A stretch of 34,518 nucleotides of DNA, from NCBI RefSeq assembly GCF_003838195.1, contig NZ_RCBY01000064.1, positions 1 through 34,518 on the forward strand, read 5' to 3'. Positions 24,160 to 32,715 of this stretch are shown one piece after another. The stretch's first letter is position 1. Each line of letters starts with the position of its first letter. The notes beneath the pieces were generated by a model. The model ran no database searches. It was given only the letters and a program-made list of their open reading frames with translations, and was not told where the DNA came from. The position numbers and the translations under genes are program-made. This stretch comes from Okeania hirsuta (GTDB lineage Bacteria; Cyanobacteriota; Cyanobacteriia; Cyanobacteriales; Microcoleaceae).

Positions 24160-24597
24160 TTAAGCAGCCAAATCATCATTATTGAATAGCTCAAAAATCT
24201 GCCGACAGAAATATTTCAGTTTGGCAGCAGATTCTGTTGTGGGTTGGGTATTTCCCACAAAATGCCAGCCACCCACCGTTGATAATTTCCATTGTTCTCC
24301 GCGATGATCGTAACCAGCAACTTCCACTCCAATTACACGAGAATAAGCTTCAATAGGATCTTGATATAAACGAATTTGCACCAATAAACAACGACTTTCC
24401 AGAGACCTACTTCTACCAGGCAAATGAAAACCAATATCTATAGAATCTGGGTCAACTAACTCCAAAGTATCTGGATCGTTCATCCAGGGCTTGAGATCGA
24501 CCTTAACATCTGCAAACTGGGACTTAAATAAATTTACTACTGAAGCAATTTTACTAGCTACTTGAAAATTTTTGGCCTGTTCTGCAGCATTTACCAT
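24160..24597 (-). CDS. Conserved hypothetical protein (145 aa)
   Basis: A soluble 145-residue protein without signal or membrane segments. The N-terminus is helical (EQAKNFQVASKIASVVNLFK). A mixed alpha/beta middle follows (DVKVDLKPWMNDPDTLELVD, then SIDIGFHLPG, LLVQIRLYQ, VIGVEVAGYDHRGEQWKLST), and the end is helical. Its composition and intact frame next to a dead IS show it is a real gene; it looks like a cyanobacterial protein of unknown function. The ATG at 24597 starts MVNAAEQAK. The divergent SPFH gene starts 271 bp away, so both may share the intergenic control region. Confidence 0.72.
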   Translation of the reverse strand: MVNAAEQAKNFQVASKIASVVNLFKSQFADVKVDLKPWMNDPDTLELVDPDSIDIGFHLPGRSRSLESRCLLVQIRLYQDPIEAYSRVIGVEVAGYDHRGEQWKLSTVGGWHFVGNTQPTTESAAKLKYFCRQIFELFNNDDLAA

Positions 24598-24868
24598 ATA
24601 TACTCCTCAAGAATAAAATTTCAGATTATTAACTAACTAATTTAAGTAAAAATCAAAAACTGTGATTATTGGGACAATTATTAATAATTTTAGATTTTCT
24701 ACTTATTTGTTAAACAATAGCTTCGAGGGTTTAGATTTGATTGGGGCTAAAATTTTTCGTTTAAGTCCCAATCTCAACAGCCAAAAAGAAAATTGTTAAC
24801 TTTTGACTTGACTACTTTTTAATTGATAATGCTAGTATCAAAATAATTAACCTAATTTCTAACATCTT

Positions 24869-25735
24869 ATGCTTCAATATCTTGTGGCTCTTATAGCAAC
24901 TGCAATCATTGGTTATACAGTTAATTCATCTGTAAAAGTTATTGATGAAGGAGATGAGGCTTTAGTAGAACGCTTGGGTAAGTATAAGCGCACTTTGAAG
25001 CCTGGACTTCAGTTTGTTCTACCTCTAGTAGAAAAAATAGCTCATGTTGATACCATCCGCGAAAGGGTCTTGGATATTGACCCTCAGTCAGTCATTACTA
25101 ATGATAATTTGACATTGCAGGTAGATGCAGTAGTCTACTGGCAGATTATAGAAATCGAGAGAGCGTATTATGCAATTGAAGACGTAGAAAATGCTATTGA
25201 TAATATAGTTTTAACTTCTCTGCGTTCTGAAATTGGTCGCTTGCCACTTCAAGAAGTTTTATCTACAAAAGATGAAATTGATAAAGCTTTGTTGAAGAAA
25301 TTGGATGAAGCTACTTCTAGTTGGGGTGTCAAAGTGATTCGTGTCGAGGTTCAAAATATTATTTTTCCTGAAAAAGTGCAAGCAGCAATGGAGTCGGAAA
25401 GGGTAGCTTTAAGTGAGAAAAAAGCTATGCTTGAACAAGCAGAGGGAGAAAAAAGAGCTGCTATTGCTAAAGCTCAAGGACAAGCAGAGTCTATAGAGGT
25501 TCTTTCCAAAATTTTAAATTTGCGCCCAGATAGTCCAGAATTTATGCAATTTCTGATTGCTCAAAGATATTTAGAAACTAATCAGAAATTAAGTGAAAGT
25601 GCTAATTCTAAGGTTCTATTTATGGACCCGAAAGCCATGTCAGAAGCATTAGCTGAATTAGTGGGAGATTCTCCTGATTATCCTCCACTAAACGATCTAC
25701 CTATTTCACCATCTAAACTGAAAAAATCTGATTAG
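24869..25735 (+). CDS. SPFH / Band 7 (stomatin-like) membrane protein
   Basis: A 288-residue protein with one N-terminal membrane anchor (residues 2-20, LQYLVALIATAIIGYTV) and an SPFH domain (about 22-200): KVIDEGDEALVERLGKYKRT, LKPGLQFVLPLVEKI, RERVLDIDPQSVITNDN, and the coiled-coil stem KVQAAMESERVALSEKKAML. An Ala/Glu/Lys-rich helix then leads into a C-terminal segment PEFMQFLIAQRYLETNQKLS, typical of the QmcA / paraslipin branch. Such proteins form large ring-like scaffolds in the membrane, often with proteases or NfeD partners; no NfeD gene is next to it here. It corresponds to prohibitin/stomatin homologues found across cyanobacteria. Confidence 0.9.
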   Translation: MLQYLVALIATAIIGYTVNSSVKVIDEGDEALVERLGKYKRTLKPGLQFVLPLVEKIAHVDTIRERVLDIDPQSVITNDNLTLQVDAVVYWQIIEIERAYYAIEDVENAIDNIVLTSLRSEIGRLPLQEVLSTKDEIDKALLKKLDEATSSWGVKVIRVEVQNIIFPEKVQAAMESERVALSEKKAMLEQAEGEKRAAIAKAQGQAESIEVLSKILNLRPDSPEFMQFLIAQRYLETNQKLSESANSKVLFMDPKAMSEALAELVGDSPDYPPLNDLPISPSKLKKSD

Positions 25736-25928
25736 TATCATGTCTCATAGATATTGGGATAGGGAGTAGAAACAAGGGATAAGAAGATTTTGATTATGGT
25801 TTATTAAGCGAAATCAAGATAGTTATGACCGGGGAATATATCCAGTTTTAGAGATGCTAGCTGGGTAAATTTTTTGCAGCTTTTAATCAGGCAGAATAAC
25901 TATCATTAGCACTTTTTTATAAACTATT

Positions 25929-26041
25929 AGACATCTGGCGATCGTAAAAAAGAAAAATAAAATCAACTATCGCACATGAATTATCAATAATTATCAATTA
26001 TTTCCCCCTACTCCCTACTCCCTCTTTTGGAGGAAATGTCT
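25929..26041. repeat. MITE-like element, AGACATCT family, copy 1
   Basis: A 113-bp element starting AGACATCTGG and ending GGAGGAAATGTCT. The interior has AT-rich TTATCAATTATT units and a CCCTACTCCCTACTCCC array. It shares ends and layout with the copies at 27851-27978 and 32298-32393. It lies between the SPFH gene and ispE, about 170 bp before the ispE start. Confidence 0.7.
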
Positions 26042-26210
26042 ATTGATATTTAATCAATAAACTTATAAATTATAATAATTAAAGTAAAGTAAGAACCTTA
26101 GGAATATAAATTCTTGCCACTTGGAAGTAGCTAGAGATGATTTTGGTCAAAAAATTAACCTTTTCCTTTACTTCCTTCGAGTTAAAATATCTAATACTAA
26201 ACTAGCTAAA

Positions 26211-27155
26211 ATGCGCTCCTATTCATTAATTGCTCCTGCTAAAATCAATCTGTATCTGGAAATTATAGGCGATCGCCCAGATGGTTATCACGAATTAGCA
26301 ATGGTTTTGCAAAGCATTAGTCTTGCAGACAGAATAGATATTCGTGCCATTGGAATTGAAACTATTGTGGTTCGATGCGAACATCCTCTGGTTCCTGCTG
26401 ATGCTGACAATATTGCTTACCGAGCAGCTTCCTTGCTCGGTAAACAATTTCCAGATGTATTTGCCAGGTACGGTGGCGTTGAAATTACTATCAATAAGCA
26501 GATTCCTGTAGCAGCAGGGTTAGCAGGAGGTTCCACAGATGCAGCAGCAGTATTAGTGGGATTAGATTTAATGTGGGAACTTGGTTTAACTCAGGGAGAG
26601 TTGCAAGAGTTGGGGGCACAGTTGGGTTCAGATGTTCCTTTTTGTATTAGTGGCGGTACAGCATTGGCAACTGGACGTGGCGAAGTTCTCTCCCCACTAC
26701 CAAATTTAGACCAACTTTATGTGGTTTTGGCTAAATACAAGAATCTCTCTATTTCTACACCCTGGAGTTATCGCACTTATCGTCAAGAATTCGGTCATAC
26801 TTATATTGATGATACTGAAGCTCGGGAAAATAGTATACAAAGAGTACATTCTGGACCAATGGTTTCAGCGATCGCTCACCAAGACAATATAGAAATTGGT
26901 AAACTATTGCACAACGATTTAGAAAAGGTGGCTTTACCAGAATATCCGCAATTATTAAAATTAAGAGAAGCTTTTGCCTCCCAAAATGTTTTAGGAGCTA
27001 TGATGTCGGGGTCTGGACCTACTATATTTGCTTTGACAGAATCTCTTGCTCAAGCACAGGAAGTTGAGGCCACAGTAAAAGCAAAAATGGCTGACCCCGG
27101 TCTAGAATTCTGGATAGCACAGTTTAACTCTAGTGGCATTACTATTGCCCATTGA
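26211..27155 (+). CDS. ispE: 4-diphosphocytidyl-2-C-methyl-D-erythritol kinase (IspE)
   Basis: A GHMP-family kinase of the MEP pathway: it phosphorylates CDP-methylerythritol at the 2-hydroxyl on the way to isoprenoid precursors. The start is placed at ATG 26211 (MRSYSLIAPAKINLYLEI), because the APAKINL substrate motif belongs at the N-terminus; the frame opens 90 bases further upstream without homology. The ATP-binding motif PVAAGLAGGSTDAAAVL, LGSDVPFCISGGTALATGRG and the C-terminal MMSGSGPTIFAL are all present. At 314 residues the length is normal. HIP1 sites lie near 26270 and 26868. The downstream DUF3082 gene is the usual cyanobacterial neighbour. Confidence 0.96.
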   Translation: MRSYSLIAPAKINLYLEIIGDRPDGYHELAMVLQSISLADRIDIRAIGIETIVVRCEHPLVPADADNIAYRAASLLGKQFPDVFARYGGVEITINKQIPVAAGLAGGSTDAAAVLVGLDLMWELGLTQGELQELGAQLGSDVPFCISGGTALATGRGEVLSPLPNLDQLYVVLAKYKNLSISTPWSYRTYRQEFGHTYIDDTEARENSIQRVHSGPMVSAIAHQDNIEIGKLLHNDLEKVALPEYPQLLKLREAFASQNVLGAMMSGSGPTIFALTESLAQAQEVEATVKAKMADPGLEFWIAQFNSSGITIAH

Positions 27156-27468
27156 AGAGGGAAGAGGGCAGGACGTAGAAGGTAGAAGGAACATATAATA
27201 CTTTGAATTGGCAATAATTAATAACTATTATTCTCTGTTTGTTGTTGTTGAAAACTCTAGAAATCTGTATTTTATTTTGCCAAGTTATAAACTGCTATAT
27301 TTAATTTTCATTTTTCCCATAATTCTAATATAGCAATAGCCAGACCTGTTAGGATTTATACTGACCATCGATATTAGGCTAGGCAATGTTTTTCCAACTA
27401 TTTCCTATTCCATGTTCTCTATTATAGTTACAAACAATTTTTATTCTGACTTCAACTATTCAAAATAT

Positions 27469-27798
27469 ATGACAAATTTAACTCCTAAATCTCAAGAAAA
27501 ATCTACTTCAAATGTCAATCCTTTACAATGTTTGGCTAGTGCGATAATTGCTGGTGGATTAGCCACACTTGCCTATATGTTAATGAAATCTATTTCTGAG
27601 ACATTTGCTAATAAACCTATTATTTCAGATAATGTTTTTGTGGTGAATATTTCGACTGCTGTGCGTGCTTTAGTGGTGGGAGTTATTGCTTTCGCTACTT
27701 GTATGTGTGCGATGGTTACTTTAGGTTTAATCGCCTTAGCTATACAAATTATAATTCAGCGATTTACAAATAAGGAAATGCCTCCAAATGAAGGTTGA
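27469..27798 (+). CDS. DUF3082 family membrane protein
   Basis: A 109-residue protein starting at ATG 27469 (MTNLTPKSQEKST); the frame opens 57 bases earlier, but that segment (MFSIIVTNNFYSDFN) has no expected homology. Two membrane helices are visible: PLQCLASAIIAGGLATLAYML and, after a polar loop, TAVRALVVGVIAFATCMCAM continuing through LGLIALAIQIII. This layout and its position just after ispE match the cyanobacteria-specific DUF3082 family, whose function is not known. The 313-bp gap after ispE has no terminator that I can see, so co-transcription is possible. Confidence 0.82.
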   Translation: MTNLTPKSQEKSTSNVNPLQCLASAIIAGGLATLAYMLMKSISETFANKPIISDNVFVVNISTAVRALVVGVIAFATCMCAMVTLGLIALAIQIIIQRFTNKEMPPNEG

Positions 27799-27850
27799 AT
27801 AGTAAAAAATTGGGGGATAAATATTTATATCATGTCCGTCTTAAATTAGT

Positions 27851-27978
27851 AGACATCTCCAGAAAAGAGGCAACAGGGAACAGGGAACCCACCCCTCGCC
27901 CCTCCCCCTCCCAGGAGGGGAGTAATTGATAATTTATGGATAATAATTGATTTGATTTTGAATTTTCACCAGATGTCT
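27851..27978. repeat. MITE-like element, AGACATCT family, copy 2
   Basis: A 128-bp element: AGACATCTCCAGAAAA at the start and TTTTCACCAGATGTCT at the end, inverted repeats matching at 13 of 16 positions. The core holds a GGGAACAGGGAACCC run, a CCCTCC/GGAGGG palindrome and the AT-rich TTTATGGATAATAATTGATT block shared, inverted, with copy 3 at 32298-32393. Confidence 0.75.
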
Positions 27979-28335
27979 AATGATAAAAAGGCGTTGCATC
28001 ATTACGGGGTGATATGTAATTTTTTCATCATTTGAAAATATTTTCAAATTACAGGCGGTTGCTGAATACCTAAAAACCCAAATATCACTGGCAAGTTTGC
28101 ACTTTTAAAGCTTTTCTCTTTTCAGTAATCAATCAATCGCTTTATAGTTCAAAGTAAAATAGGGCGTTGGTAATTTGAGGTATGATATCATGTCCAGATA
28201 AGAGCGTGATAGAACTCCATTCCGTTTACACGACCAAAAAACTTTCTCCTTCTATTCCTCTTTCTTCTTCTTTCTTCCCTCCTGACTCCTGAGGACTGAC
28301 TCCTGACTCCTATTCCTTCTAGTATAAAATTTCCT
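27979..28335. other. Gene-free region with heptamer array
   Basis: No ORF is seen. At about 28280-28312 lie GACTCCT heptamers (four to five, one degenerate) like those in the MITE at 1711-1861, preceded by a polypyrimidine run of CTTTCTTCTTC type. A GATATCATGTCC motif at about 28186 recurs in degenerate form near 27829. Confidence 0.45.
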
Positions 28336-29244
28336 TCAACTCAGGTTAATTATACCTTCGTCAAAAACACGATTATTTACATCAATTCCTCTAACAATGA
28401 TGTGGTCTTCATAAACATCAAAAGCAGCAAAACTAAAATCACTTGTAGAATATTCAGTCCACTCTGATTTCCCTACAAGACGTTGTTTGCCACCCGCACC
28501 ACAAATTAAATAAGTAGTACCATTAATTGAGCTAGTTCTTTCATAATCATGTTCATGCCCATTAATATAAAGCTGAACCCCATATTTTTTAAATAGAGGA
28601 GTTAAAGTTTGAATAAAATCTTCATTTAACCCATACATTCCAGAAGAATAAATTTGATGATGACCAAAGACTATTTTCCAAGGTGCTTCACTGTTACTCA
28701 ATTCTTTTTCTAACCATTTTAATTCGGTTTCCCAGTCAGCATTAATATTAGTATCTAAGGCAAAAAATTGAATTGGGTGATACTGAAAAGTATAGTATCT
28801 TCCTGCCATATTAAAACCTGGATATTTGAGTTCCAAGTCTCCATTTTCAGTACGAATATCGTGGTTGCCCAGACAGGCATAAAATTTAACTTCTTTTTCT
28901 AATAAAAATTTATATGGTTTCTCAAAAACATCTTCTATTTTTTCAATTTCTCCATCTTCATAAATATTATCCCCACCAAGAATTACAAAGTCAAAAGGAT
29001 ATTTTAAAAAATAACGCCCCATAGCTTCAGCTACAGCAAATTGATCTTTGCCTCCTGCACCAGTATCAGCGACAGAAACAAATCTGAAAATAGGGTTTGT
29101 TTGAACAGAGGAAGAATTGTTTAATGTCACTGCATTAGTAGGACTAAAAAAATTAATAATTTTTACTATTTTGCTGCATATACCAACAACACTAATGCTG
29201 CTGAGACTACTTAAAAATAAAAATTGACGACCTTTAATACTCAT
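28336..29244 (-). CDS. Exported metallophosphoesterase (purple acid phosphatase-like)
   Basis: A 302-residue calcineurin-like phosphoesterase, closest in motif spacing to small purple (tartrate-resistant) acid phosphatases. Metal-site motifs in order: VSVADTGAGGKDQ (where the family usually has GDWG), ILGGDNIYEDG, CLGNHDIR, VFGHHQIYSSG and INGHEHDYER. The N-terminus (KGRQFLFLSSLSSISVVG) is a signal peptide with a single-Arg, Tat-like look; export is likely but the route is uncertain. It probably releases phosphate from organic esters outside the cytoplasm, relevant for a phosphorus-limited marine cyanobacterium (inference). No Pho box was identified. ATG at 29244; the divergent neighbour starts at 29359. 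Confidence 0.87.
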   Translation of the reverse strand: MSIKGRQFLFLSSLSSISVVGICSKIVKIINFFSPTNAVTLNNSSSVQTNPIFRFVSVADTGAGGKDQFAVAEAMGRYFLKYPFDFVILGGDNIYEDGEIEKIEDVFEKPYKFLLEKEVKFYACLGNHDIRTENGDLELKYPGFNMAGRYYTFQYHPIQFFALDTNINADWETELKWLEKELSNSEAPWKIVFGHHQIYSSGMYGLNEDFIQTLTPLFKKYGVQLYINGHEHDYERTSSINGTTYLICGAGGKQRLVGKSEWTEYSTSDFSFAAFDVYEDHIIVRGIDVNNRVFDEGIINLS

Positions 29245-29358
29245 CGTTTGAGAAAATAAATTAAGTAGAAAAAGGACTATAGTCCAGAATACTAATTTGT
29301 CTTTTATTAATTTATCGTTTTATCCATCGATTTGTTTAGTCCAAAAGGTATAAAGTAA

Positions 29359-30177
29359 ATGTCAGAAGACCAACCACAGCAACCAAATTTAGAACAACCT
29401 GAAACTGAAGCAGTCTATCAAGAGTCAACAGAAACTCCTTCCGTGACACCGCAAAGTCCACCTGAACAACAATCTACTACTGAGAAAAAATCAGTAGTGG
29501 CCAAACCTAGTATTGGACAACAGGTTTTAGGATTAGTTCGTTCCTTATTACCAGCGTCCCTAAGTCAGAAGCTTTCTGATGGGTTATTAACAGGGGCGAT
29601 CGCTGGTATTTTTGTCCTCATTGTGGTGATTATTTTTGTTTCTTTTTCCTCTGGTCAACCTGCTACTGAGGTAGCGGATATTCCTATAGCTGAAGAAATA
29701 GAAGCGATCGCCCCGACGGATATTCCTATAGCTGAAGAAATAGAAGCGATCGCCCCGGAAGAGTCTCTAGCTCTTACAGTAGATCCAGAAGTATCTGAAG
29801 ATTCATTTGATGAAGCACCTGAATCTGTGGAACCAATTATAGTTGGACCTCCAAAGTTGACACCAGAGCAAATTTTAATTGTGTCAATTCAAAATCAAAT
29901 TGATGACCTTACTAATGAATATGGTGCTGGAATTATTGAATCTTTAAGAGTTAATTTTCCCAGTAGTTTATTAATTGTTGAACTAAATAATGATTGGTAT
30001 GACAAAACTGAGGAAGAACAAGATAAATTAGTTAAGCAAATGTTTCAAGAAGCACAAGATTTAGACTTTAATAAGTTACAAGTTATGAACTCTCTAGGTA
30101 GAGTTATAGCTCGTAGTTCAGTGATTAATTCTGAGATGATTGTTTTAGAGCGGTCTCTGTTAGAAATACCAGGATAA
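29359..30177 (+). CDS. Single-pass membrane protein with acidic repeat, unknown
   Basis: A 272-residue protein. Residues 1-50 are low-complexity Gln/Pro/Glu/Thr. Residues 51-78 are basic amphipathic (VLGLVRSLLPASLSQKL), and residues about 79-102 form one membrane helix (GLLTGAIAGIFVLIVVIIFV). An acidic linker holds two identical 14-residue repeats (DIPIAEEIEAIAP) encoded by a perfect 42-bp duplication. The C-terminal 110 residues form a folded domain (LTPEQILIVSIQNQIDDLTN, then VNFPSSLLIVELNNDWYD) resembling conserved cyanobacterial hypothetical proteins. HIP1 sites lie near 29597 and in both repeats. AAGG precedes the ATG. Function unknown. Confidence 0.75.
   Translation: MSEDQPQQPNLEQPETEAVYQESTETPSVTPQSPPEQQSTTEKKSVVAKPSIGQQVLGLVRSLLPASLSQKLSDGLLTGAIAGIFVLIVVIIFVSFSSGQPATEVADIPIAEEIEAIAPTDIPIAEEIEAIAPEESLALTVDPEVSEDSFDEAPESVEPIIVGPPKLTPEQILIVSIQNQIDDLTNEYGAGIIESLRVNFPSSLLIVELNNDWYDKTEEEQDKLVKQMFQEAQDLDFNKLQVMNSLGRVIARSSVINSEMIVLERSLLEIPG
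29677..29760 (+). repeat. Perfect 42-bp in-frame tandem duplication with HIP1
   Basis: The units 29677-29718 and 29719-29760 are identical over about 40 bases and each ends in a GCGATCGC site. The duplication is a multiple of three and lengthens the acidic linker of the membrane protein by 14 residues. Confidence 0.92.
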
Positions 30178-30273
30178 TTTTCAGAGTTAAGAAGGTTTTA
30201 GGTAGTAGGTGAAAAAAGCTGACCGCCTCACCTAAAACTTTTGATGTTTTCTATAGTTAATAATTTTGTAGTA

Positions 30274-30378
30274 TATAGCAGTCGAAGGAAAGCTTAGGAC
30301 AGTTCAAAGGTTGAAAACTCAGACAACGTAAGACTTTTCCTTCTTCCTTCTTCCTTCTTCTTTCTTTCTTCTGCTATA
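30274..30378. repeat. MITE-like element, TATAGCAG family, copy 2
   Basis: A 105-bp element beginning TATAGCAGTCGAAGGAAAG and ending CTTTCTTCTGCTATA, inverted ends of about 19 bp. It ends 45 bp before the smpB start codon and so forms most of the smpB upstream region. It has the same family as 17647-17776. Confidence 0.75.
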
Positions 30379-30422
30379 ATCAAAAATTACAGACAAAAAA
30401 TTAAGTGTACTTAAAATATCTT

Positions 30423-30893
30423 ATGAATAAAAAAAGTGGTGAAGGACGTAAAATAATTAGTGATAATCGCCAAGCTAGATTTAACTATCATATTATTGAA
30501 ACTTATGAAGCTGGTGTTGCATTACAAGGAACAGAGGTAAAATCAATCCGAGAAGGTAAGGTTAATTTACGAGATGGTTATGCCTTAATTCGTAATAATG
30601 AAGCATGGTTACTGAACGTTCATATTTCTCCATACCAAAAAGCAGGAGAATTTTTCAATCACGAACCTCGTCGTAGTAGGAGGCTATTGTTACACAAACA
30701 AGAAATTCGTAAATTGATTGGTAAGGTAGAACAGCAGGGATTAACTTTAGTACCATTGAGGATGTATTTTAAGCGTGGTTGGGTAAAAGTTGATATTGCT
30801 TTGGCACAGGGTAAAAAGCTCCATGATAAGCGTGAAACTATTAAACAACGAGACGATAAACGGACTATGCAAAGAGTAATGAAGCAATACTAG
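30423..30893 (+). CDS. smpB: SsrA-binding protein SmpB
   Basis: A 156-residue protein that binds tmRNA and brings it to stalled ribosomes for trans-translation. The family pattern is complete: RKIISDNRQARFNYHIIETY, EAGVALQGTEVKSIREGKVN, LRDGYALIRNNEAWLLNVHI, RRLLLHKQEI, LVPLRMYFKRGWVKVDIALA, and the basic tail GKKLHDKRETIKQRDDKR. Start at ATG 30423 (MNKKSGEGRK); the frame opens 18 bases earlier at a weaker codon. The upstream region is largely a MITE-like element, so the promoter may lie in or before it. No ssrA gene is within the window. Confidence 0.96.
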   Translation: MNKKSGEGRKIISDNRQARFNYHIIETYEAGVALQGTEVKSIREGKVNLRDGYALIRNNEAWLLNVHISPYQKAGEFFNHEPRRSRRLLLHKQEIRKLIGKVEQQGLTLVPLRMYFKRGWVKVDIALAQGKKLHDKRETIKQRDDKRTMQRVMKQY

Positions 30894-31409
30894 AGCCACC
30901 AATTTTATCCTTACCTTAGTAAATTTGAAGCTTTAGTTTGCTCATTCAACAATTAATAATTAATTATTACCTCTCCTGAAAAAGAATAGGATTGATTAAC
31001 AGGATTTTTTTCTTTATTTTTTGTATTTCATATAAAAAATTGTGCTACTTACAAATCTCCTCATCTCTCTATCAATCTTTGGTAGTAAACATTAACGTAT
31101 TTCATATTATTTAAAGAAGAGGCTTTAAACCTGAATTATTCGGTACATTTAATAATACTTATTAGTTACTTAGGGCTTGCGCTCATAAAACTAAAAGTCA
31201 GGATAGCTGACGGTAATGGAGCTTTTTATATTCAGTTTATCTCCAAGTTTATGGCTCTTATTTCCCTCAAAATACTGAAATTTTCTGCTGAAATTCAAGA
31301 AAATTTCTTCACATAAAATGGCTGAAACCGTTGCCTGTTCCCCCCATCTCCGCGTCTGGTGCGTCCCCGTGTCCTACTCCCAGCAACCAATTTTTTCAGC
31401 AGACCCTAC
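30894..31409. other. Gene-free region, 516 bp
   Basis: Contains a GAGGCTTTAAACC-ATTATTCGGTA motif (31120-31146) related to the repeats at 11970 and 12182. It also holds CTTAGGGCTTGCGCTCA (31169-31185), which resembles 10279-10295. No ORF is supported. Confidence 0.45.
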
Positions 31410-32096
31410 TTAGTAGGTATAGTTATATTCATATTCATAATTGTAGGAGTCTTCAAAATTAGTGGCAACTCTAACTCCATTAGGATCAACAGTACATACA
31501 AACTTATTTTTTTCTCCATAAACATTTACCCATCCTTGCCACTGCCAACCTTCAGCAGTTTTAGTCACATTCTGAGTAGAAGACCACCGCCCATTACTAG
31601 GAATTCCCATTTCATATTGCATAAATTCTTTACAAGAGCTTACCACACTAATATTACTTTTATTCATTCTATCGCCACCTCCATAAAAATGATCGGGGAA
31701 ATAATCAGGATAAGTTTCTTTATGAAAATATGCTGTTACTTCATTGTTATCAATATTGCAAATGAAATTGCTTCGTTCCCCATCAAATTCTACCCAACCT
31801 TGCCATTGCCAACCAGATGTAGATTCAGTTATATTTTTTCTTGAAGACCACCGACTATTACGAGGAATTCCCATTTCGTATTCCATAAATTCTTGACAAT
31901 AACTGACAACATAGCTGGTATTAGAATTAGCTGGAATGTGATTTTTAATTCCTACTTTTCTACGATTTATATAGTTAGGATAACTAGAACTGTGATAGCC
32001 ATCACGTTTAAGTTTAATATGACTATTATTACCAACATCACAGGCTGCTAGAAAAACAACTGTAGCTAAAGTTATTGCTAGATTTTTGTTATTCAT
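31410..32096 (-). CDS. Lipoprotein with a duplicated Trp-rich domain, unknown
   Basis: A 228-residue protein with a lipoprotein signal (MNNKNLAITLATVVFLAAC, acylated Cys19). The mature part contains two copies of one domain of about 64 residues (62-124 and 150-214). Each runs as YCQEFMEYEMGIPRNSRWSS / SCKEFMQYEMGIPSNGRWSS, a Thr/Ser-rich turn, GWQWQGWV, GE.(S/K)NF.C.(I/V)D. Each copy has two cysteines 46 residues apart (67/113 and 155/201), which probably form one disulfide per domain. A 25-residue Tyr/Asp/Gly linker joins them, and the tail is YNYEYEYNYTY. I do not recognise the domain. It is probably anchored in a membrane and faces the periplasm or outside. Confidence 0.78.
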   Translation of the reverse strand: MNNKNLAITLATVVFLAACDVGNNSHIKLKRDGYHSSSYPNYINRRKVGIKNHIPANSNTSYVVSYCQEFMEYEMGIPRNSRWSSRKNITESTSGWQWQGWVEFDGERSNFICNIDNNEVTAYFHKETYPDYFPDHFYGGGDRMNKSNISVVSSCKEFMQYEMGIPSNGRWSSTQNVTKTAEGWQWQGWVNVYGEKNKFVCTVDPNGVRVATNFEDSYNYEYEYNYTY

Positions 32097-32297
32097 TATT
32101 CTGTGCTAGAAAATAGAATTTATAATTTATAGTAGCACTAAAGGTGATTTTTAGAGCTGATTTTCTACAATAATCTCAAAATCAGCTAATAGGCGTTTAT
32201 TTTTAGATTTTCTCTTAAAATTGCCAAGTATTGTTGTAAGCATTTCCTCCGGAATGCTGCGCAAACAGCGGTCAGCTATCAGCTCTTAATTATTCAT

Positions 32298-32393
32298 TGA
32301 AATCTGGTGGAAATTAAAAATCAAATCAATTATTATCCATAAATTAATTGTCAATTATTTCTCCTTCCTGTTCCCTATTTTATGGAGATGTCT
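32298..32393. repeat. MITE-like element, AGACATCT family, copy 3 (inverted)
   Basis: A 96-bp copy, in opposite orientation to copy 2: it shares AATCAAATCAATTATTATCC and ends in GGAGATGTCT. Its other end is degenerate (TGAAATCTGG). Just left of it, at 32253-32269, lies GGAATGCTGCGCAAAC, the reverse complement of a motif in the IS right end near 22446-22462. Confidence 0.68.
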
Positions 32394-32446
32394 ATTACTC
32401 ACATTGCTGATAGCTGAGTGCTAATAGCTGAATGCTTACATATTGT

Positions 32447-32715
32447 TCAAAATTTTTCCCATAGAAGTGAGTTACCAAGGCGTTGAGTTAAAAAATCAAT
32501 GAAAGTTTTAACTCTCAAGGAATTACGACGATTCGGTAGATAAAGTGCGTAAATACCTGTATCCATATCTATGTGGGGATAGAACTGAAAATCATTAAGT
32601 ACAGCTTCGAGAAGACCCCCACGGATATCTTCTCCAATTAACCAGGTTGGCATTAAAATCAAACCAGCACCATCTAAACAAACTTGCCGAAGGACTTCTG
32701 AATTATTTGCTACCA
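32447..32715 (-). pseudogene. LysR-type regulator, C-terminal fragment
   Basis: About 89 codons of the effector-binding domain of a LysR family regulator: VANNSEVLRQVCLDGAGLIL, MPTWLIGEDIRGGLLEAVL, then IYALYLPNRRNSLRVKTFID and FLTQRLG. This is the end of a protein normally about 300 residues long; the HTH and most of the effector domain are missing. The frame stops at the junction near 32713-32718, where an old-yellow-enzyme fragment begins in the opposite direction. It cannot act as a regulator. Confidence 0.88.

Noticed and set aside
31359-31844. 161-codon plus-strand ORF
   Set aside because: It lies antisense to the duplicated-domain lipoprotein gene, whose lipobox and internal repeat prove the coding strand.
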